Numbered from the stretch's first letter, positions 40,458-49,505 are shown. The stretch: 64,000 nucleotides of DNA from Udaeobacter sp025935755 (GCA_036278715.1 DASUKN010000021.1:1-64000), one strand, 5' to 3'. The notes: generated by a model not told the origin, from the sequence alone. A program made the numbers and translations.

Positions 40458-41852
40458 GTGAACGAAGCGCCCAGGAGTTTTCACCTGCTCGGAATTTGCG
40501 GAACAGCGATGGGCGCCGTTGCCGTCGCGCTGAAAGAGCGCGGTTTTAGGGTGACCGGCTCAGACGCGAATGTTTATCCGCCGATGTCGACTTTCCTTGA
40601 GGGGAAGGGGATCAGGCTCAGGGAAGGTTATCGCGCGGAAAACATCCCGGCTGATGCGGAAGTCGTGGTAATCGGCAATGCGATGACACGTGGCAACCCG
40701 GAAGTGGAAGCCGTGCTGAACCGAAAACTGCTTTATCTTTCATTGCCAGAGGTGCTCAGGAATTTTTTCCTGCGCGGCCGTCACAATCTTGTGGTCACCG
40801 GGACGCATGGTAAAACAACGACCACTGCGTTGCTCACCTGGATAATGGAAACCGCGGGACGCGATCCGGGTTATCTTATTGGCGGCATTCCGAAAAATTT
40901 TGGCGAAGGGGCGCGCCTCAACGATTCGAAGTATTTCGTACTGGAGGGCGACGAGTACGACACCGCATTTTTCGACAAACGCTCAAAGTTCGTTCATTAC
41001 CTGCCTGAGCTGGTAATCGTGAACAACATTGAGTTCGATCACGCGGACATCTTCAACAATCTCGACGAGATCAAACTCAGCTTCCGGCGCTTGCTGAATA
41101 TTGTTCCTCAAAACGGCATGATCGTGGTGAACGGCGATGATGCCAATTCCGTTGACGTGGTTAAAGATTGCCTGGCACAGATGGTGGAGGTCGGATTTTC
41201 AAAAAATTGCGCGCAGCGGATTCGCGATGTCTCTTATTCGGCCGATACCTCTCGATTCAAAGTAGGCGACGACGCGTTCGAAATTCCGCTTGTTGGCGAA
41301 TTCAATGTTCACAATGCGGCAATGGCTGCGACCGCTGCGCGTTTTTATGACGTGCCGACGGCAACAATCGCCGAGGCATTCAACACCTTCTCCGGCATAG
41401 CGCGCCGCCTGGAACTTCGAGGCGAAGCCGGCGGCGTTAAGGTGATCGACGATTTCGGGCATCATCCCACTGCGATTGCGCAGACGTTGCAGGCATTGCG
41501 CCAGCGGTTTCGCGGTCAGCGCCTGTGGGTGGTGTTCGAGCCGCGCTCGAACACGACTCGGCGCGCGGTATTTCAGCAGCGGCTCGCTGAAGCATTAAAA
41601 GGAGCAGATGGTGTTTTCATCTCGCAGGTGGCCCGGCTGGAACAAATTCCCGAAAATCAGCGGTTAAAACCGGAGCAGGTAGTTGCGGAGATCGCAAAGG
41701 CTGGGAAGCCCGCGTTCTATGAGCAAAACGCGAATGCGATTGTGGATCGAATCATCCCGCTGCTTCAGCCAAAAGACGTGGTGGTGGTGTTCAGCAATGG
41801 CGGTTTCGATAACATTCATGAGAAACTGCTCGCGCGCCTGCGGCAATTGTAG
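40458..41852 (+). CDS. mpl: UDP-N-acetylmuramate--L-alanyl-gamma-D-glutamyl-meso-DAP ligase
   Basis: 464 residues from GTG 40458. A Mur ligase with N-terminal FHLLGICGTAMGAVAVALKE, the ATP loop TGTHGKTTTTALLTWI, and Mpl-specific strings GYLIGGIPKNFGEGARL, FVLEGDEYDTAFFDKRSKFV and NNIEFDHADIF; the C-terminal domain carries DDFGHHPTAI. It reattaches recycled tripeptide to UDP-MurNAc, saving cell-wall material. The stop TAG (41850-41852) lies within the left inverted repeat of the transposase element, so the final codons and the stop were probably reset by that insertion. Confidence 0.94.
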   Translation: MNEAPRSFHLLGICGTAMGAVAVALKERGFRVTGSDANVYPPMSTFLEGKGIRLREGYRAENIPADAEVVVIGNAMTRGNPEVEAVLNRKLLYLSLPEVLRNFFLRGRHNLVVTGTHGKTTTTALLTWIMETAGRDPGYLIGGIPKNFGEGARLNDSKYFVLEGDEYDTAFFDKRSKFVHYLPELVIVNNIEFDHADIFNNLDEIKLSFRRLLNIVPQNGMIVVNGDDANSVDVVKDCLAQMVEVGFSKNCAQRIRDVSYSADTSRFKVGDDAFEIPLVGEFNVHNAAMAATAARFYDVPTATIAEAFNTFSGIARRLELRGEAGGVKVIDDFGHHPTAIAQTLQALRQRFRGQRLWVVFEPRSNTTRRAVFQQRLAEALKGADGVFISQVARLEQIPENQRLKPEQVVAEIAKAGKPAFYEQNANAIVDRIIPLLQPKDVVVVFSNGGFDNIHEKLLARLRQL

Positions 41853-42318
41853 CGGCGGCCTGTGACCGCCGAAAACCACAGGCGACGTTTGCGGCGTCTC
41901 GATCGATGTCAGATTCTGGCGAACCATCTTCTGCACGAAAGTTTTCTTCGATTCGCCAGCCAACGGCCCGACCCCGGCGCCTGGGTCGGCACCTATGTTT
42001 TCATGCCTGATCACGTTCACGCTTTCGTCGCAATCGATGATACAAAACTAAATCTCTCGGCTTCGGGAAAATCGTTCAAAAATTCGATTTCAAAAACTTT
42101 GCGTCAAAACGGCGTGGCTCCGCCGGATCGGGAGAAAACGTTCTTCGATGATCTCCTTCGAAGTGAAGACTTCTACACGCAGAAGTGGCATTACGTTCGG
42201 GGACAATTTCGTACGAGCACGACCTGTACGCAGGTGGGAGATTGGCGGTTCCAGGGCGAGATCTTCCCGCTGGAATATCATTCTGAGTGAAGCCTCGCGG
42301 TCACAGATCGCCGCTACA
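41848..42318 (+). mobile_element. REP-associated transposase element with 22-bp terminal inverted repeats
   Basis: The left end 41848-41869 (TGTAGCGGCGGCCTGTGACC plus GC) and the right end 42297-42318 (GCGGTCACAGATCGCCGCTA plus CA) are inverted copies over 22 bp with two mismatches. They enclose a single Y1-type transposase gene. The left end overlaps the mpl stop; the right end stops one base before the stop codon of the next, oppositely oriented gene. Total length 471 bp. I see no clear target duplication. Confidence 0.85.
41862..42290 (+). CDS. REP-associated tyrosine transposase (RAYT, Y1 family), probably decayed
   Basis: 142 residues from GTG 41862, inside the left inverted repeat. The metal-binding motif MPDHVHAF (H51, H53) and the catalytic-tyrosine region YTQKWHYVR (Y111 likely) are typical of RAYTs, as is the end WRFQGEIFPLEY. 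Two signs of decay: the usual strand before ILANH (normally a Y-F-V-T-T-C-T-like string) is missing, and residues 114-127 (GQFRTSTTC...) replace the conserved E-N-P-V-R-A-G segment; the +1 frame there reads DNFVRARPVRRW. A +1 near 42199-42202 and a -1 near 42238-42241 explain this. RAYTs are thought to spread REP hairpins; whether this one is active is doubtful. Confidence 0.85.
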   Translation: MTAENHRRRLRRLDRCQILANHLLHESFLRFASQRPDPGAWVGTYVFMPDHVHAFVAIDDTKLNLSASGKSFKNSISKTLRQNGVAPPDREKTFFDDLLRSEDFYTQKWHYVRGQFRTSTTCTQVGDWRFQGEIFPLEYHSE

Positions 42319-42319
42319 G

Positions 42320-42799
42320 TTACGGTGCCGCGCTTGTTTGATCGTGAATGATTCGCCAGCCTTCCGGGAACCGTTTGAAGATAAGCGTAAATCGTCCATG
42401 CGGTTCATCGTTTGCGCGCTTTAGCTTCCAACGGCCGAGCACTGCCGCGGCTTCTGGCGAAAGCATGGTGACTTCCACGTCCGAAAAAGTCAGCGTTCCC
42501 ATCTTCGCGTGATCGGAATATTTTTCCCGGTAGCGGTCGCGGACTGTTTCCCAACCGCGCGTGACTTCGTCTCCTGAGACAAACACCGTCGACGTCGATC
42601 GCGCATAACCATTCATGAACGCGTCTATGTCGCCGCGATTCCAGGCGTCCTGTTGCGCGGTGAGAACGGATTGAATTTCAGCTACTGAATTCGAAGGCTG
42701 TTCGGGCGCTGCGCAAACCAGAACAGCCAGCAGGATATTGCAGGTGATGAGAGTCGCGAGTCTGGTTTGCAATGACACCGATCTCTTATAAGCTAGCAC
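42320..42799 (-). CDS. secreted SnoaL/NTF2-like protein (DUF4440 type)
   Basis: 159 residues with a signal peptide (RLATLITCNILLAVLVCAAP). The mature domain matches NTF2-like folds: an opening helix pair (AEIQSVLTAQQDAWNRGDID, AFMNGYARS), then beta strands with TVFVSGDEVTRGWETVRDRY, LTFSDVEVTMLSPEAAAVLG and the end RFTLIFKRFPEGWRIIHDQT. Such domains bind small molecules or act as weak enzymes; no active site can be named. Convergent with the transposase element, whose right end abuts its stop. Confidence 0.82.
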   Translation of the reverse strand: MLAYKRSVSLQTRLATLITCNILLAVLVCAAPEQPSNSVAEIQSVLTAQQDAWNRGDIDAFMNGYARSTSTVFVSGDEVTRGWETVRDRYREKYSDHAKMGTLTFSDVEVTMLSPEAAAVLGRWKLKRANDEPHGRFTLIFKRFPEGWRIIHDQTSAAP

Positions 42800-42853
42800 T
42801 CCTTAACGCGTCCAGAGCTAGTACTGAAACGCTGTTCCACTGAGGGAAATACG

Positions 42854-45301
42854 TTGACGGGTCCGATAAATCCACTACGCTCCGCCATCCAGCAAAACAG
42901 GACTGTGCAACGGCTTTTCTGCATCGTGACGCTCGTGCTTGCCGGCGCGAGCATAGTTTCCGCGCAACGTGACTCACAGCGTCCCAAGCTGCCCGCGGTT
43001 AAGCCAGTAAGTCCGCCGACGCAGGAGGAAGCGTCTACTCCTCCACCGAACGCGCCGGCGACCGTGCGACTGCAATTTCCAAACAGCGACGTCGTCGACG
43101 TGTTACATCTCTACGAACAGCTCACCGGCAAGAAGCTGGTGATGGATAATTTCGTGCAGGGCAAAGTCAACATTTTCATCGCCAAAGACGTGTCTCGCGA
43201 AGAAGCGATCAAGATCATCGAGATGAGCATGGGGCTTAACGGGATTTCACTGGTGCCATCGGGCCGCGACATTGTTAGCGTCGTCGGGGCAGGCCAGAAT
43301 CCGCGCAAAGCGCCGGTACCGATTATCTCGGATTTGGCTGACATCCCGGCGGGAAATCCGGTTATCAGCTTTTTGTTCCATTTGCAGTACGCCGATCCGC
43401 AGGAACTACAGCAAGTTTTGATGGCGTATTTCCAGGGGAGCTCGGGCACGATCAACATTTTGGCGCTGCCTAAATCCTCCAGCCTGCTTGTCACACAGAA
43501 CGCGGACATCATTCGGCAACTTGCCGGAGTGATTGAGCAGGTAGACGTGGCCCCGGCGGAAGTGGTGAGCGAATTCATCAAACTTGATCGCGCCGATGCC
43601 AGCAAAGTCGTCGACATGCTGAAGGATATTTTTGAGAAGGGATCAGAGACGTCGGGGCAGCCTGGTGTGCGCGGCGTAAAGGTGCCCGGCGGTGTGCCGC
43701 AGCCAATGCCAGTCGGCGAGGCAGGGGGTGGCAGTCTCCTCTCTGAAGAAGCAGTGATTGTTGGGAAGATCAAACTTACACCCGACGTTCGCACGAACCG
43801 CATCCACGTCGTGACACGGCCCATCAACATGCCGTTCATCCGGCAATTGATCCATGAATTCGATGCCAATGTTGAGTTTGCAAAACCGGTGACCCGGTAT
43901 CTGAAATACGTTTCTGCCGGCGACATTCTGCCGGTTCTGGTCCAGGCATTGACCGAACCGGGAACTGAACAAGGCGCTGGCGCGGGAGGAGCGGGAGGAT
44001 TGCCGGGCATTGGTCCTTCGCCGGGAGCAGGTCAAACGCAACAAGGCCGCGGCGGAACGATGAATACTTCGTTGACGAGTCAGTACAGCGGCACCGGCAC
44101 GTCCAGCGGTACAGGCAGTTCGCTCAATATTTCCGAGGAACTTTCGACTCAACCTGTGGACACCGTCCCGAAAGCGGTCACCATCGGAAACTCGAAGTTG
44201 ATCGCGGATCAACGCGCCAACTCAATCATCATTCTTGGTAATCGCGAGGTGGTGACGAAGGTAGAGAAAATTCTCGACGAAATGGACGTCAAAGCGCCGC
44301 AGGTGTCGTTGAGCACAGTGATTGGTCAGTTGACGCTTGATAATAACGAGGAATTCGGCGTCGATTGGTTCGCAAAGTACAACAGGAGGTTCGTAGGCAC
44401 CTCGCGTAACAATAGTGTGTTTTCGTCGGGTAGTGACCCGGGCATTCCTATTCCTGGTTCCTCCGCGGTCCCCGGCAGTAGCGTGGCGCCGATCGTTAAC
44501 AGTGTTCTCGACCCGGCCAATCTGATCAACTTCAGCCAAATCATTCAAAATGTAAGCAACGGAACCAATATTTACGTGGCAGCCGGTAACGCTTTCGCGG
44601 CTATCGTGCACATGCTGGAGTCCACGAATCGATTCAGAGTTCTATCTCGACCAACCGTTTTCACCAGCAACAACAAAAAAGCGATCATCGCTTCCGGGCA
44701 GGAGGTTCCAGTTCCGGTCAGTACTCTAAGCAACGTGAATAATGGAGCGCTGCTTAACAATGTGGCTTCCGTATCATCGAGCATCGAGTACAAGAAGGTA
44801 GTGTTACAGCTTGAGGTGGTCCCGCTTATCAATTCCGAGAAGGAAGTCTCCCTCGATATCCTGCAAAAGATCGACAGCCTCGTTCCAAACGGAAGCGTAA
44901 ACATCAGTGGGAATTTGGTTCCAACAATCGACACAAAATATATTCGAACGAACGTTGCTGCTCCGAACGGATCGACGATCATCCTCGGTGGCTTGATTCA
45001 AGACACAAAGCAGAAGAACTATCAGGGGTTCCCTTATCTCTCGCGCATTCCTCTCATCGGTGCTGCGTTTCGTTCCACCGCGGCTGGCAAGCATCGTCAA
45101 GAACTGATTATTCTGATGTGCCCGGAGGTCACCCTGACGAAGCTCGACCTTTACAGATTGCGCCAAAAATGGGAGAACAAGAACACACATTTTGGTCCGG
45201 AACTCGACCAGGCCGAGTGTCCAGACTGCCCCAGAGTGGAGACAGGCAAACAGATAAACTTGCCGCCGCCGGATCTTCCGGACGATAAAGAGATGCATTA
45301 A
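42854..45301 (+). CDS. gspD: type II secretion system secretin
   Basis: 815 residues from TTG 42854; a GTG at 42905 (VQRLFCIVTLVLAGASIVSA) is an alternative that starts at the signal peptide. N0/N1-type domains (VRLQFPNSDVVDVLHLYEQL, GKVNIFIAKDVSREEAIKII, FHLQYADPQELQQVLMAYFQ) lead to a Gly/Ser/Thr-rich loop (about 375-425), then N3 and the secretin barrel (RANSIIILGNREVVTKVEKI, FRVLSRPTVFTSNNKKAIIA, GGLIQDTKQKNYQGFPYLSR-type end). It forms the outer-membrane channel for folded proteins or pilins. First gene of gspD-PG-binding-gspE. Confidence 0.93.
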   Translation: MTGPINPLRSAIQQNRTVQRLFCIVTLVLAGASIVSAQRDSQRPKLPAVKPVSPPTQEEASTPPPNAPATVRLQFPNSDVVDVLHLYEQLTGKKLVMDNFVQGKVNIFIAKDVSREEAIKIIEMSMGLNGISLVPSGRDIVSVVGAGQNPRKAPVPIISDLADIPAGNPVISFLFHLQYADPQELQQVLMAYFQGSSGTINILALPKSSSLLVTQNADIIRQLAGVIEQVDVAPAEVVSEFIKLDRADASKVVDMLKDIFEKGSETSGQPGVRGVKVPGGVPQPMPVGEAGGGSLLSEEAVIVGKIKLTPDVRTNRIHVVTRPINMPFIRQLIHEFDANVEFAKPVTRYLKYVSAGDILPVLVQALTEPGTEQGAGAGGAGGLPGIGPSPGAGQTQQGRGGTMNTSLTSQYSGTGTSSGTGSSLNISEELSTQPVDTVPKAVTIGNSKLIADQRANSIIILGNREVVTKVEKILDEMDVKAPQVSLSTVIGQLTLDNNEEFGVDWFAKYNRRFVGTSRNNSVFSSGSDPGIPIPGSSAVPGSSVAPIVNSVLDPANLINFSQIIQNVSNGTNIYVAAGNAFAAIVHMLESTNRFRVLSRPTVFTSNNKKAIIASGQEVPVPVSTLSNVNNGALLNNVASVSSSIEYKKVVLQLEVVPLINSEKEVSLDILQKIDSLVPNGSVNISGNLVPTIDTKYIRTNVAAPNGSTIILGGLIQDTKQKNYQGFPYLSRIPLIGAAFRSTAAGKHRQELIILMCPEVTLTKLDLYRLRQKWENKNTHFGPELDQAECPDCPRVETGKQINLPPPDLPDDKEMH

Positions 45302-45313
45302 GCCTTTTCATTT

Positions 45314-45724
45314 ATGAAACGAATAACACTCGTTCTGGTTGTCGGGTTGGGCGCGATGGTCGCACGGGGCGACGAGTTTGATATTGTCGATTATGGGATC
45401 TTCCGATCGGTCGATCCTCTGGCTCAAAGAGACGAATGGGGAACCACTCATCAAACACCGCACGTGATCGCAACTGATTTTGCTCCCAGGTATTCGTGGC
45501 GATGGATGTATTACTTCAAGGGCCGCGATCAACTTGTTTTGGATCCAGCTTATGTTGGAGCCCTGCAAACGACGTTGCGTCGCCTCGGCTACTATTGCGG
45601 ACCAGTGGACGGCGTGTTCACAGCAGAAGTGAGCTACGCCATCGCGCGCCTGCAAAAGAATTACTCGATGCGCGTGACTGGTACCCTGACCACTCCCGTG
45701 CGGCGAGCGCTACACCTGCCTTAA
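45314..45724 (+). CDS. secreted peptidoglycan-binding-domain protein in the T2SS cluster
   Basis: 136 residues. Signal peptide MKRITLVLVVGLGAMVARG, a short linker, then a PG_binding_1 domain at about 70-135 (YVGALQTTLRRLGYYCGPVD, GVFTAEVSYAIARLQKNYSM, RVTGTLTTPVRRAL). It starts 12 bp after gspD and ends 10 bp before gspE, so it is surely in the operon. It may fix the secretin to the cell wall, a job done by other murein-binding partners (for example GspA or FimV-like proteins) elsewhere; this is inference. Confidence 0.85.
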   Translation: MKRITLVLVVGLGAMVARGDEFDIVDYGIFRSVDPLAQRDEWGTTHQTPHVIATDFAPRYSWRWMYYFKGRDQLVLDPAYVGALQTTLRRLGYYCGPVDGVFTAEVSYAIARLQKNYSMRVTGTLTTPVRRALHLP

Positions 45725-45734
45725 GTCCCGTTGA

Positions 45735-47492
45735 ATGAATGCAGCTCCGAGTCAGTCACTGATTAATTTGCTGCTCGAAAGCGGTGTGGCTTCGAGCGAA
45801 GAGGCAGCCGAGTTGGCGACTAACCTCAATGGAGGTTCGTGGGTAAGCCAGGTGCTCGATTCGGGCAAAGTGGACGAGCAACGTTTTCTCGGCGCAATCG
45901 GCAAGTTCTTCCGAGTGCCGATCGTCTCCATGGACGCGAAAAACATCGATCGATCTACTTTGTCGATTCTGCCGAGTCGTTTTGTTTTTCAACACCACAT
46001 TCTGCCGATTGAGTCGAAAGAAAATTCGGTCGTGCTCGCGACCTATGATCTTTTCAATTCGATCGGTCGCCAGCTTGCAGGGCAACTGCTGAAGAAACCT
46101 GCCGAATGGGTGCTCGTGCCGCGCGCGCAACTCCTGCGCGCCATGAAAAGTCTGTATGGCGTCGGCGCGGAAACGTTCGACGAGATCTTAAAGACCAGAG
46201 GCTCGATGGACGTGTTGGAAGACACGGAGACCGCGATCGAGCTCAACGCCGACGATCCGGAAGCGTCGGTGGTCAAATTCGTTAACCAGATCATCCGTGA
46301 AGCGATCGCTGAGCGTGCCACTGACATTCACGTCGAACCGCTGGAAAATGATTTGCGTATTCGGTACCGGATTGACGGCATTTTGCATGAGGTCGCGGTG
46401 CCACCGCAGTTGCGCGTTTTGCAATCGGCAATCATCTCCCGGCTGAAGGTAATGTCGCACATGGACATTGCCGAGCGACGGCTTCCCCAGGACGGCAGGA
46501 TGAATTTGCTCGCGGGCAACGTCGAGATCGATGTCCGCGTTTCCACGATCCCAACCGTGAACGGCGAATCAATCAGTTTACGTTTACTTAGCCGCGGCGA
46601 ACAGCAGTTCAACTTCGAACGACTCGATCTAAGCGACAGGCAGGAGAAAATCATTCGCAACCTCCTTGCTCAACCAAACGGAATTATCCTTCTGACGGGT
46701 CCTACCGGCTGCGGCAAATCGACCTCCCTCTATTGCTTTCTCAGCAGCATCAATTCCGTTCAACGCCGGATCATTACGATTGAAGAACCGGTGGAATATC
46801 GGATTGCCGGTGTATCGCAAATCGATGTGAAACCAGAGATCGACCTGACATTTGCCAAGGGTTTGCGACACATCCTGCGACAAGATCCGAACGTGGTGAT
46901 GGTCGGAGAGATTCGAGACATCGAGACGGCGGATATTGCGATTCGCGCCGCGATGACAGGTCACCTTGTGTTCAGCACGCTGCACACAAATGACGCCGTA
47001 GGCGGTATCACGCGTTTGCTCGACATGGACGTAGAGCCTTTTCTGCTTGCCTCCGTAGTGAAGTCGTTCATCGCTCAGAGACTGGTGCGCACGATTTGCC
47101 CGGATTGCGTCGAAGTTGTCGATTATCCACGCGATTATCTTGCCGAGATTGGCGTTCCGGTGAAAGAACTGGGCACCAAATTCCAGCGCGGGGCGGGATG
47201 CGATCAGTGTCGCCAGACGGGGTATCAGGGACGCGCCGCGATTTACGAAGTTTGTGTGATCACCGAACCGTTGCGCAAGCTGATCATGCGAAGGCGTGAT
47301 GGCAGTGAATTGAAACAATGCGCCATTGCCGAAGGCATGGAGACTTTACGACAGGATGGCTGGCGACGCGTCGCGCAGGGTAAGACAACGATTGAAGAAG
47401 TTGTGCGCGTCACGCAGACCGACGAAGTGATGGCTGAAACTGCTGAAGAAGCGGAGCCGGTTGTGGCCGTTGGCGCGGCCGAGATACGCTAA
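45735..47492 (+). CDS. gspE: type II secretion/type IV pilus assembly ATPase
   Basis: 585 residues. N-terminal GspE-N domain (VSMDAKNIDRSTLSILPSRF, ENSVVLATYDLFN), then the ATPase core: ATDIHVEPLENDLRIRYRID, Walker A GPTGCGKST, Asp box IEEPVEYRIAGVSQIDV, Walker B VVMVGEIRDIETADIAIRAA, His box LVFSTLHTNDAVGGITRLLD. A four-cysteine zinc site (CPDC, then CDQC) follows. The C-terminal 20 residues are acidic and Ala-rich. It drives pseudopilus assembly from the cytoplasm. gspF and the pseudopilins are not in the window. Confidence 0.94.
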   Translation: MNAAPSQSLINLLLESGVASSEEAAELATNLNGGSWVSQVLDSGKVDEQRFLGAIGKFFRVPIVSMDAKNIDRSTLSILPSRFVFQHHILPIESKENSVVLATYDLFNSIGRQLAGQLLKKPAEWVLVPRAQLLRAMKSLYGVGAETFDEILKTRGSMDVLEDTETAIELNADDPEASVVKFVNQIIREAIAERATDIHVEPLENDLRIRYRIDGILHEVAVPPQLRVLQSAIISRLKVMSHMDIAERRLPQDGRMNLLAGNVEIDVRVSTIPTVNGESISLRLLSRGEQQFNFERLDLSDRQEKIIRNLLAQPNGIILLTGPTGCGKSTSLYCFLSSINSVQRRIITIEEPVEYRIAGVSQIDVKPEIDLTFAKGLRHILRQDPNVVMVGEIRDIETADIAIRAAMTGHLVFSTLHTNDAVGGITRLLDMDVEPFLLASVVKSFIAQRLVRTICPDCVEVVDYPRDYLAEIGVPVKELGTKFQRGAGCDQCRQTGYQGRAAIYEVCVITEPLRKLIMRRRDGSELKQCAIAEGMETLRQDGWRRVAQGKTTIEEVVRVTQTDEVMAETAEEAEPVVAVGAAEIR

Positions 47493-47508
47493 GCGTCGCA
47501 TCTTTGTC

Positions 47509-48168
47509 TTATTCGCCGCGCAATTCACGAATTGCTTTGGCGTAATCATCGGAACGAAAGATCGAGGTGCCGGCGACAAGGACGTTCGCGCCGTTTTCGA
47601 TTGATATTCGGGCCGTTTGCGGATTGATACCGCCATCGACTTCGATATCGATCTTCTGCTCGCGAGACTCGTTCCATTTCGCTGCGCGCCTTACCTTTTC
47701 CATCTGATCATCGCGGAACGGTTGTCCTCCGAATCCTGGATGAACCGTCATGACGAGCAGCATATCGAATTGACCGAGAAACGGTTCGATCGATTCAATT
47801 GGAGTTTCGGGATTTAACGTGAGGCCAGCACGACACCCGCTCTCTCGAATTTTTCGCAAGGTTTCGAGGACATCGTGTTTCGCCTCCGGTTCCACGTGGA
47901 CGGTGATCGAGTTTGCGCCGGCTTTGACAAAGCGCGGCAGATAGTGATCGGCATGCTCGATCATGAGATGTACATCCAAAGGCAAAGTTGTTTCCTTGCG
48001 CACGAGCCGTACAACCTCCGGTCCAAACGAAATGTTGTCGACGAAATGCCCGTCCATAATGTCGCAGTGAATCCAATCGGCGCCTGCGGCTTGGACGCGA
48101 TGAAGTTCCGCAGCGAGCCGTGAGAAATCTGCCGCAAGAATCGACGGCGCGATGATAATCCTTCCCAT
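47509..48168 (-). CDS. rpe: ribulose-phosphate 3-epimerase
   Basis: 219 residues from ATG 48168 (MGRIIIAPSILAADFSRLAA). TIM barrel with metal ligands in WIHCDIMDGHFVDNISFGPE and LDVHLMIEH, the MTVHPGFGGQ motif, and IDIEVDGGINPQTA with the phosphate loop ANVLVAGTSIF. It interconverts ribulose-5-phosphate and xylulose-5-phosphate in the pentose phosphate pathway. Convergent with gspE (17 bp between stops) and divergent from mreB. The upstream in-frame codons before ATG 48168 look unrelated. Confidence 0.95.
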   Translation of the reverse strand: MGRIIIAPSILAADFSRLAAELHRVQAAGADWIHCDIMDGHFVDNISFGPEVVRLVRKETTLPLDVHLMIEHADHYLPRFVKAGANSITVHVEPEAKHDVLETLRKIRESGCRAGLTLNPETPIESIEPFLGQFDMLLVMTVHPGFGGQPFRDDQMEKVRRAAKWNESREQKIDIEVDGGINPQTARISIENGANVLVAGTSIFRSDDYAKAIRELRGE

Positions 48169-48362
48169 GAAGTGAAGGGGTAATGGAGTAATCGATTTCT
48201 GGCAAGCCCACGGGCAACGCTTCAGCATGCGGACCATGCGTTACGGCGATAGAATGCGCTTGACGCGGGCCTACGGCTTCTCATGTTACCGCGTTTCAGC
48301 CGGCCGAATCGCGCCGCGTAACGCGTTTCATTTGAGCTGACAGTGCTGCTAATAAATAATTC

Positions 48363-49400
48363 ATGTTGAACGGATTTTTCGGCTGGCTATCCAGCGATAT
48401 AGGGATCGACCTCGGCACAGCGAACACTCTCGTTTACGTAAAAGATCAGGGGATCGTTCTACGTGAGCCATCAGTGGTGGCGGTGCAGGCCGGCACGAAT
48501 CGGGTCCTCGCTGTGGGTGACGAAGCCAAGCGCATGCTGGGCCGCACGCCGGCGAATATCGTTGCGGTGCGTCCGCTTAAGGACGGTGTGATCGCTGATT
48601 TTGAAGTTACCGAGGCGATGTTGCGGCATTTCATCACGAAAGTGCATAACCGCAAAGTGCGGGTGAAACCGCGCGTCGTCATCGCAGTGCCATCCGGCAT
48701 TACGGAAGTGGAAAAGCGTGCGGTTCGTGAATCAGCCACTCATGCCGGTGCGCGCGAAGTTTATTTGATCGAGGAACCGATGGCGGCGGCGATTGGCGTC
48801 GGACTGCCAGTGCAGGATCCCGCCGGCAATATGATCATCGATATCGGGGGTGGAACGACAGAAGTGGCGATCATTTCGCTTTCCGGAATTGTGTTTAGTC
48901 GAAGCGTGCGCGTGGCTGGCGATGAGTTGGACGAAGCCATCGTTCAATATATGAAGCGCGCCTACAATTTGATGGTTGGCGAACGCACCGCCGAGGAAAT
49001 CAAGATCAAGATCGGCTCGGCGTACCCGAGTGAGAAGGAAACTAGTGTGGAAGTTAAAGGGCGCGATTTGGTCGCCGGTTTGCCCAAGACGCTGATGATC
49101 ACTTCGCAAGAAGTGCGCGAAGCTTTGCTTGAACCGATCTCGACGATTGTCGATTCGGTGCGCATCACCCTCGAGCGTTGTCCGCCCGAGCTTTCCGCCG
49201 ACTTGGTCGATCGCGGTCTGGTGCTGGCGGGCGGTGGCGCGTTGTTGCGCGGCTTTGACAAGCTTTTGAGTGAGGAAACCGGGTTGCCTGTCCATGTAGC
49301 GGAAGATCCCCTCAGTGCAGTAGCAGAGGGTACAGGCAAATGCCTCAATGAACTTAAATTTTTGCGTCAGGTGGCCTCAGCAGATCGCCAATGGCGCTAA
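48363..49400 (+). CDS. mreB: rod shape-determining protein MreB
   Basis: 345 residues. Actin-fold nucleotide motifs: phosphate 1 IGIDLGTANTLVYVKDQGIV, connect 1 and phosphate 2 NMIIDIGGGTTEVAIISLSG, adenosine motif VLAGGGALLRGFDKLL; also VIAVPSGITEVEKRAVRESA. The N-terminal amphipathic stretch MLNGFFGWLSSDIG should bind membrane. It forms filaments that guide the elongasome. First gene of mreB-mreC-mreD-mrdA-rng, so a rod-shaped or at least elongating cell is expected. Confidence 0.97.
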   Translation: MLNGFFGWLSSDIGIDLGTANTLVYVKDQGIVLREPSVVAVQAGTNRVLAVGDEAKRMLGRTPANIVAVRPLKDGVIADFEVTEAMLRHFITKVHNRKVRVKPRVVIAVPSGITEVEKRAVRESATHAGAREVYLIEEPMAAAIGVGLPVQDPAGNMIIDIGGGTTEVAIISLSGIVFSRSVRVAGDELDEAIVQYMKRAYNLMVGERTAEEIKIKIGSAYPSEKETSVEVKGRDLVAGLPKTLMITSQEVREALLEPISTIVDSVRITLERCPPELSADLVDRGLVLAGGGALLRGFDKLLSEETGLPVHVAEDPLSAVAEGTGKCLNELKFLRQVASADRQWR

Positions 49401-49505
49401 CCATGGCGGAGACCGTAACGCGGAAAGCGGAACCCTCGTTAGCGGTCGGCCGGTGAATTGTCGAGTGGCCAAACGGCAATCGGCAGTCGGCGATCAGTAA
49501 TCCAA

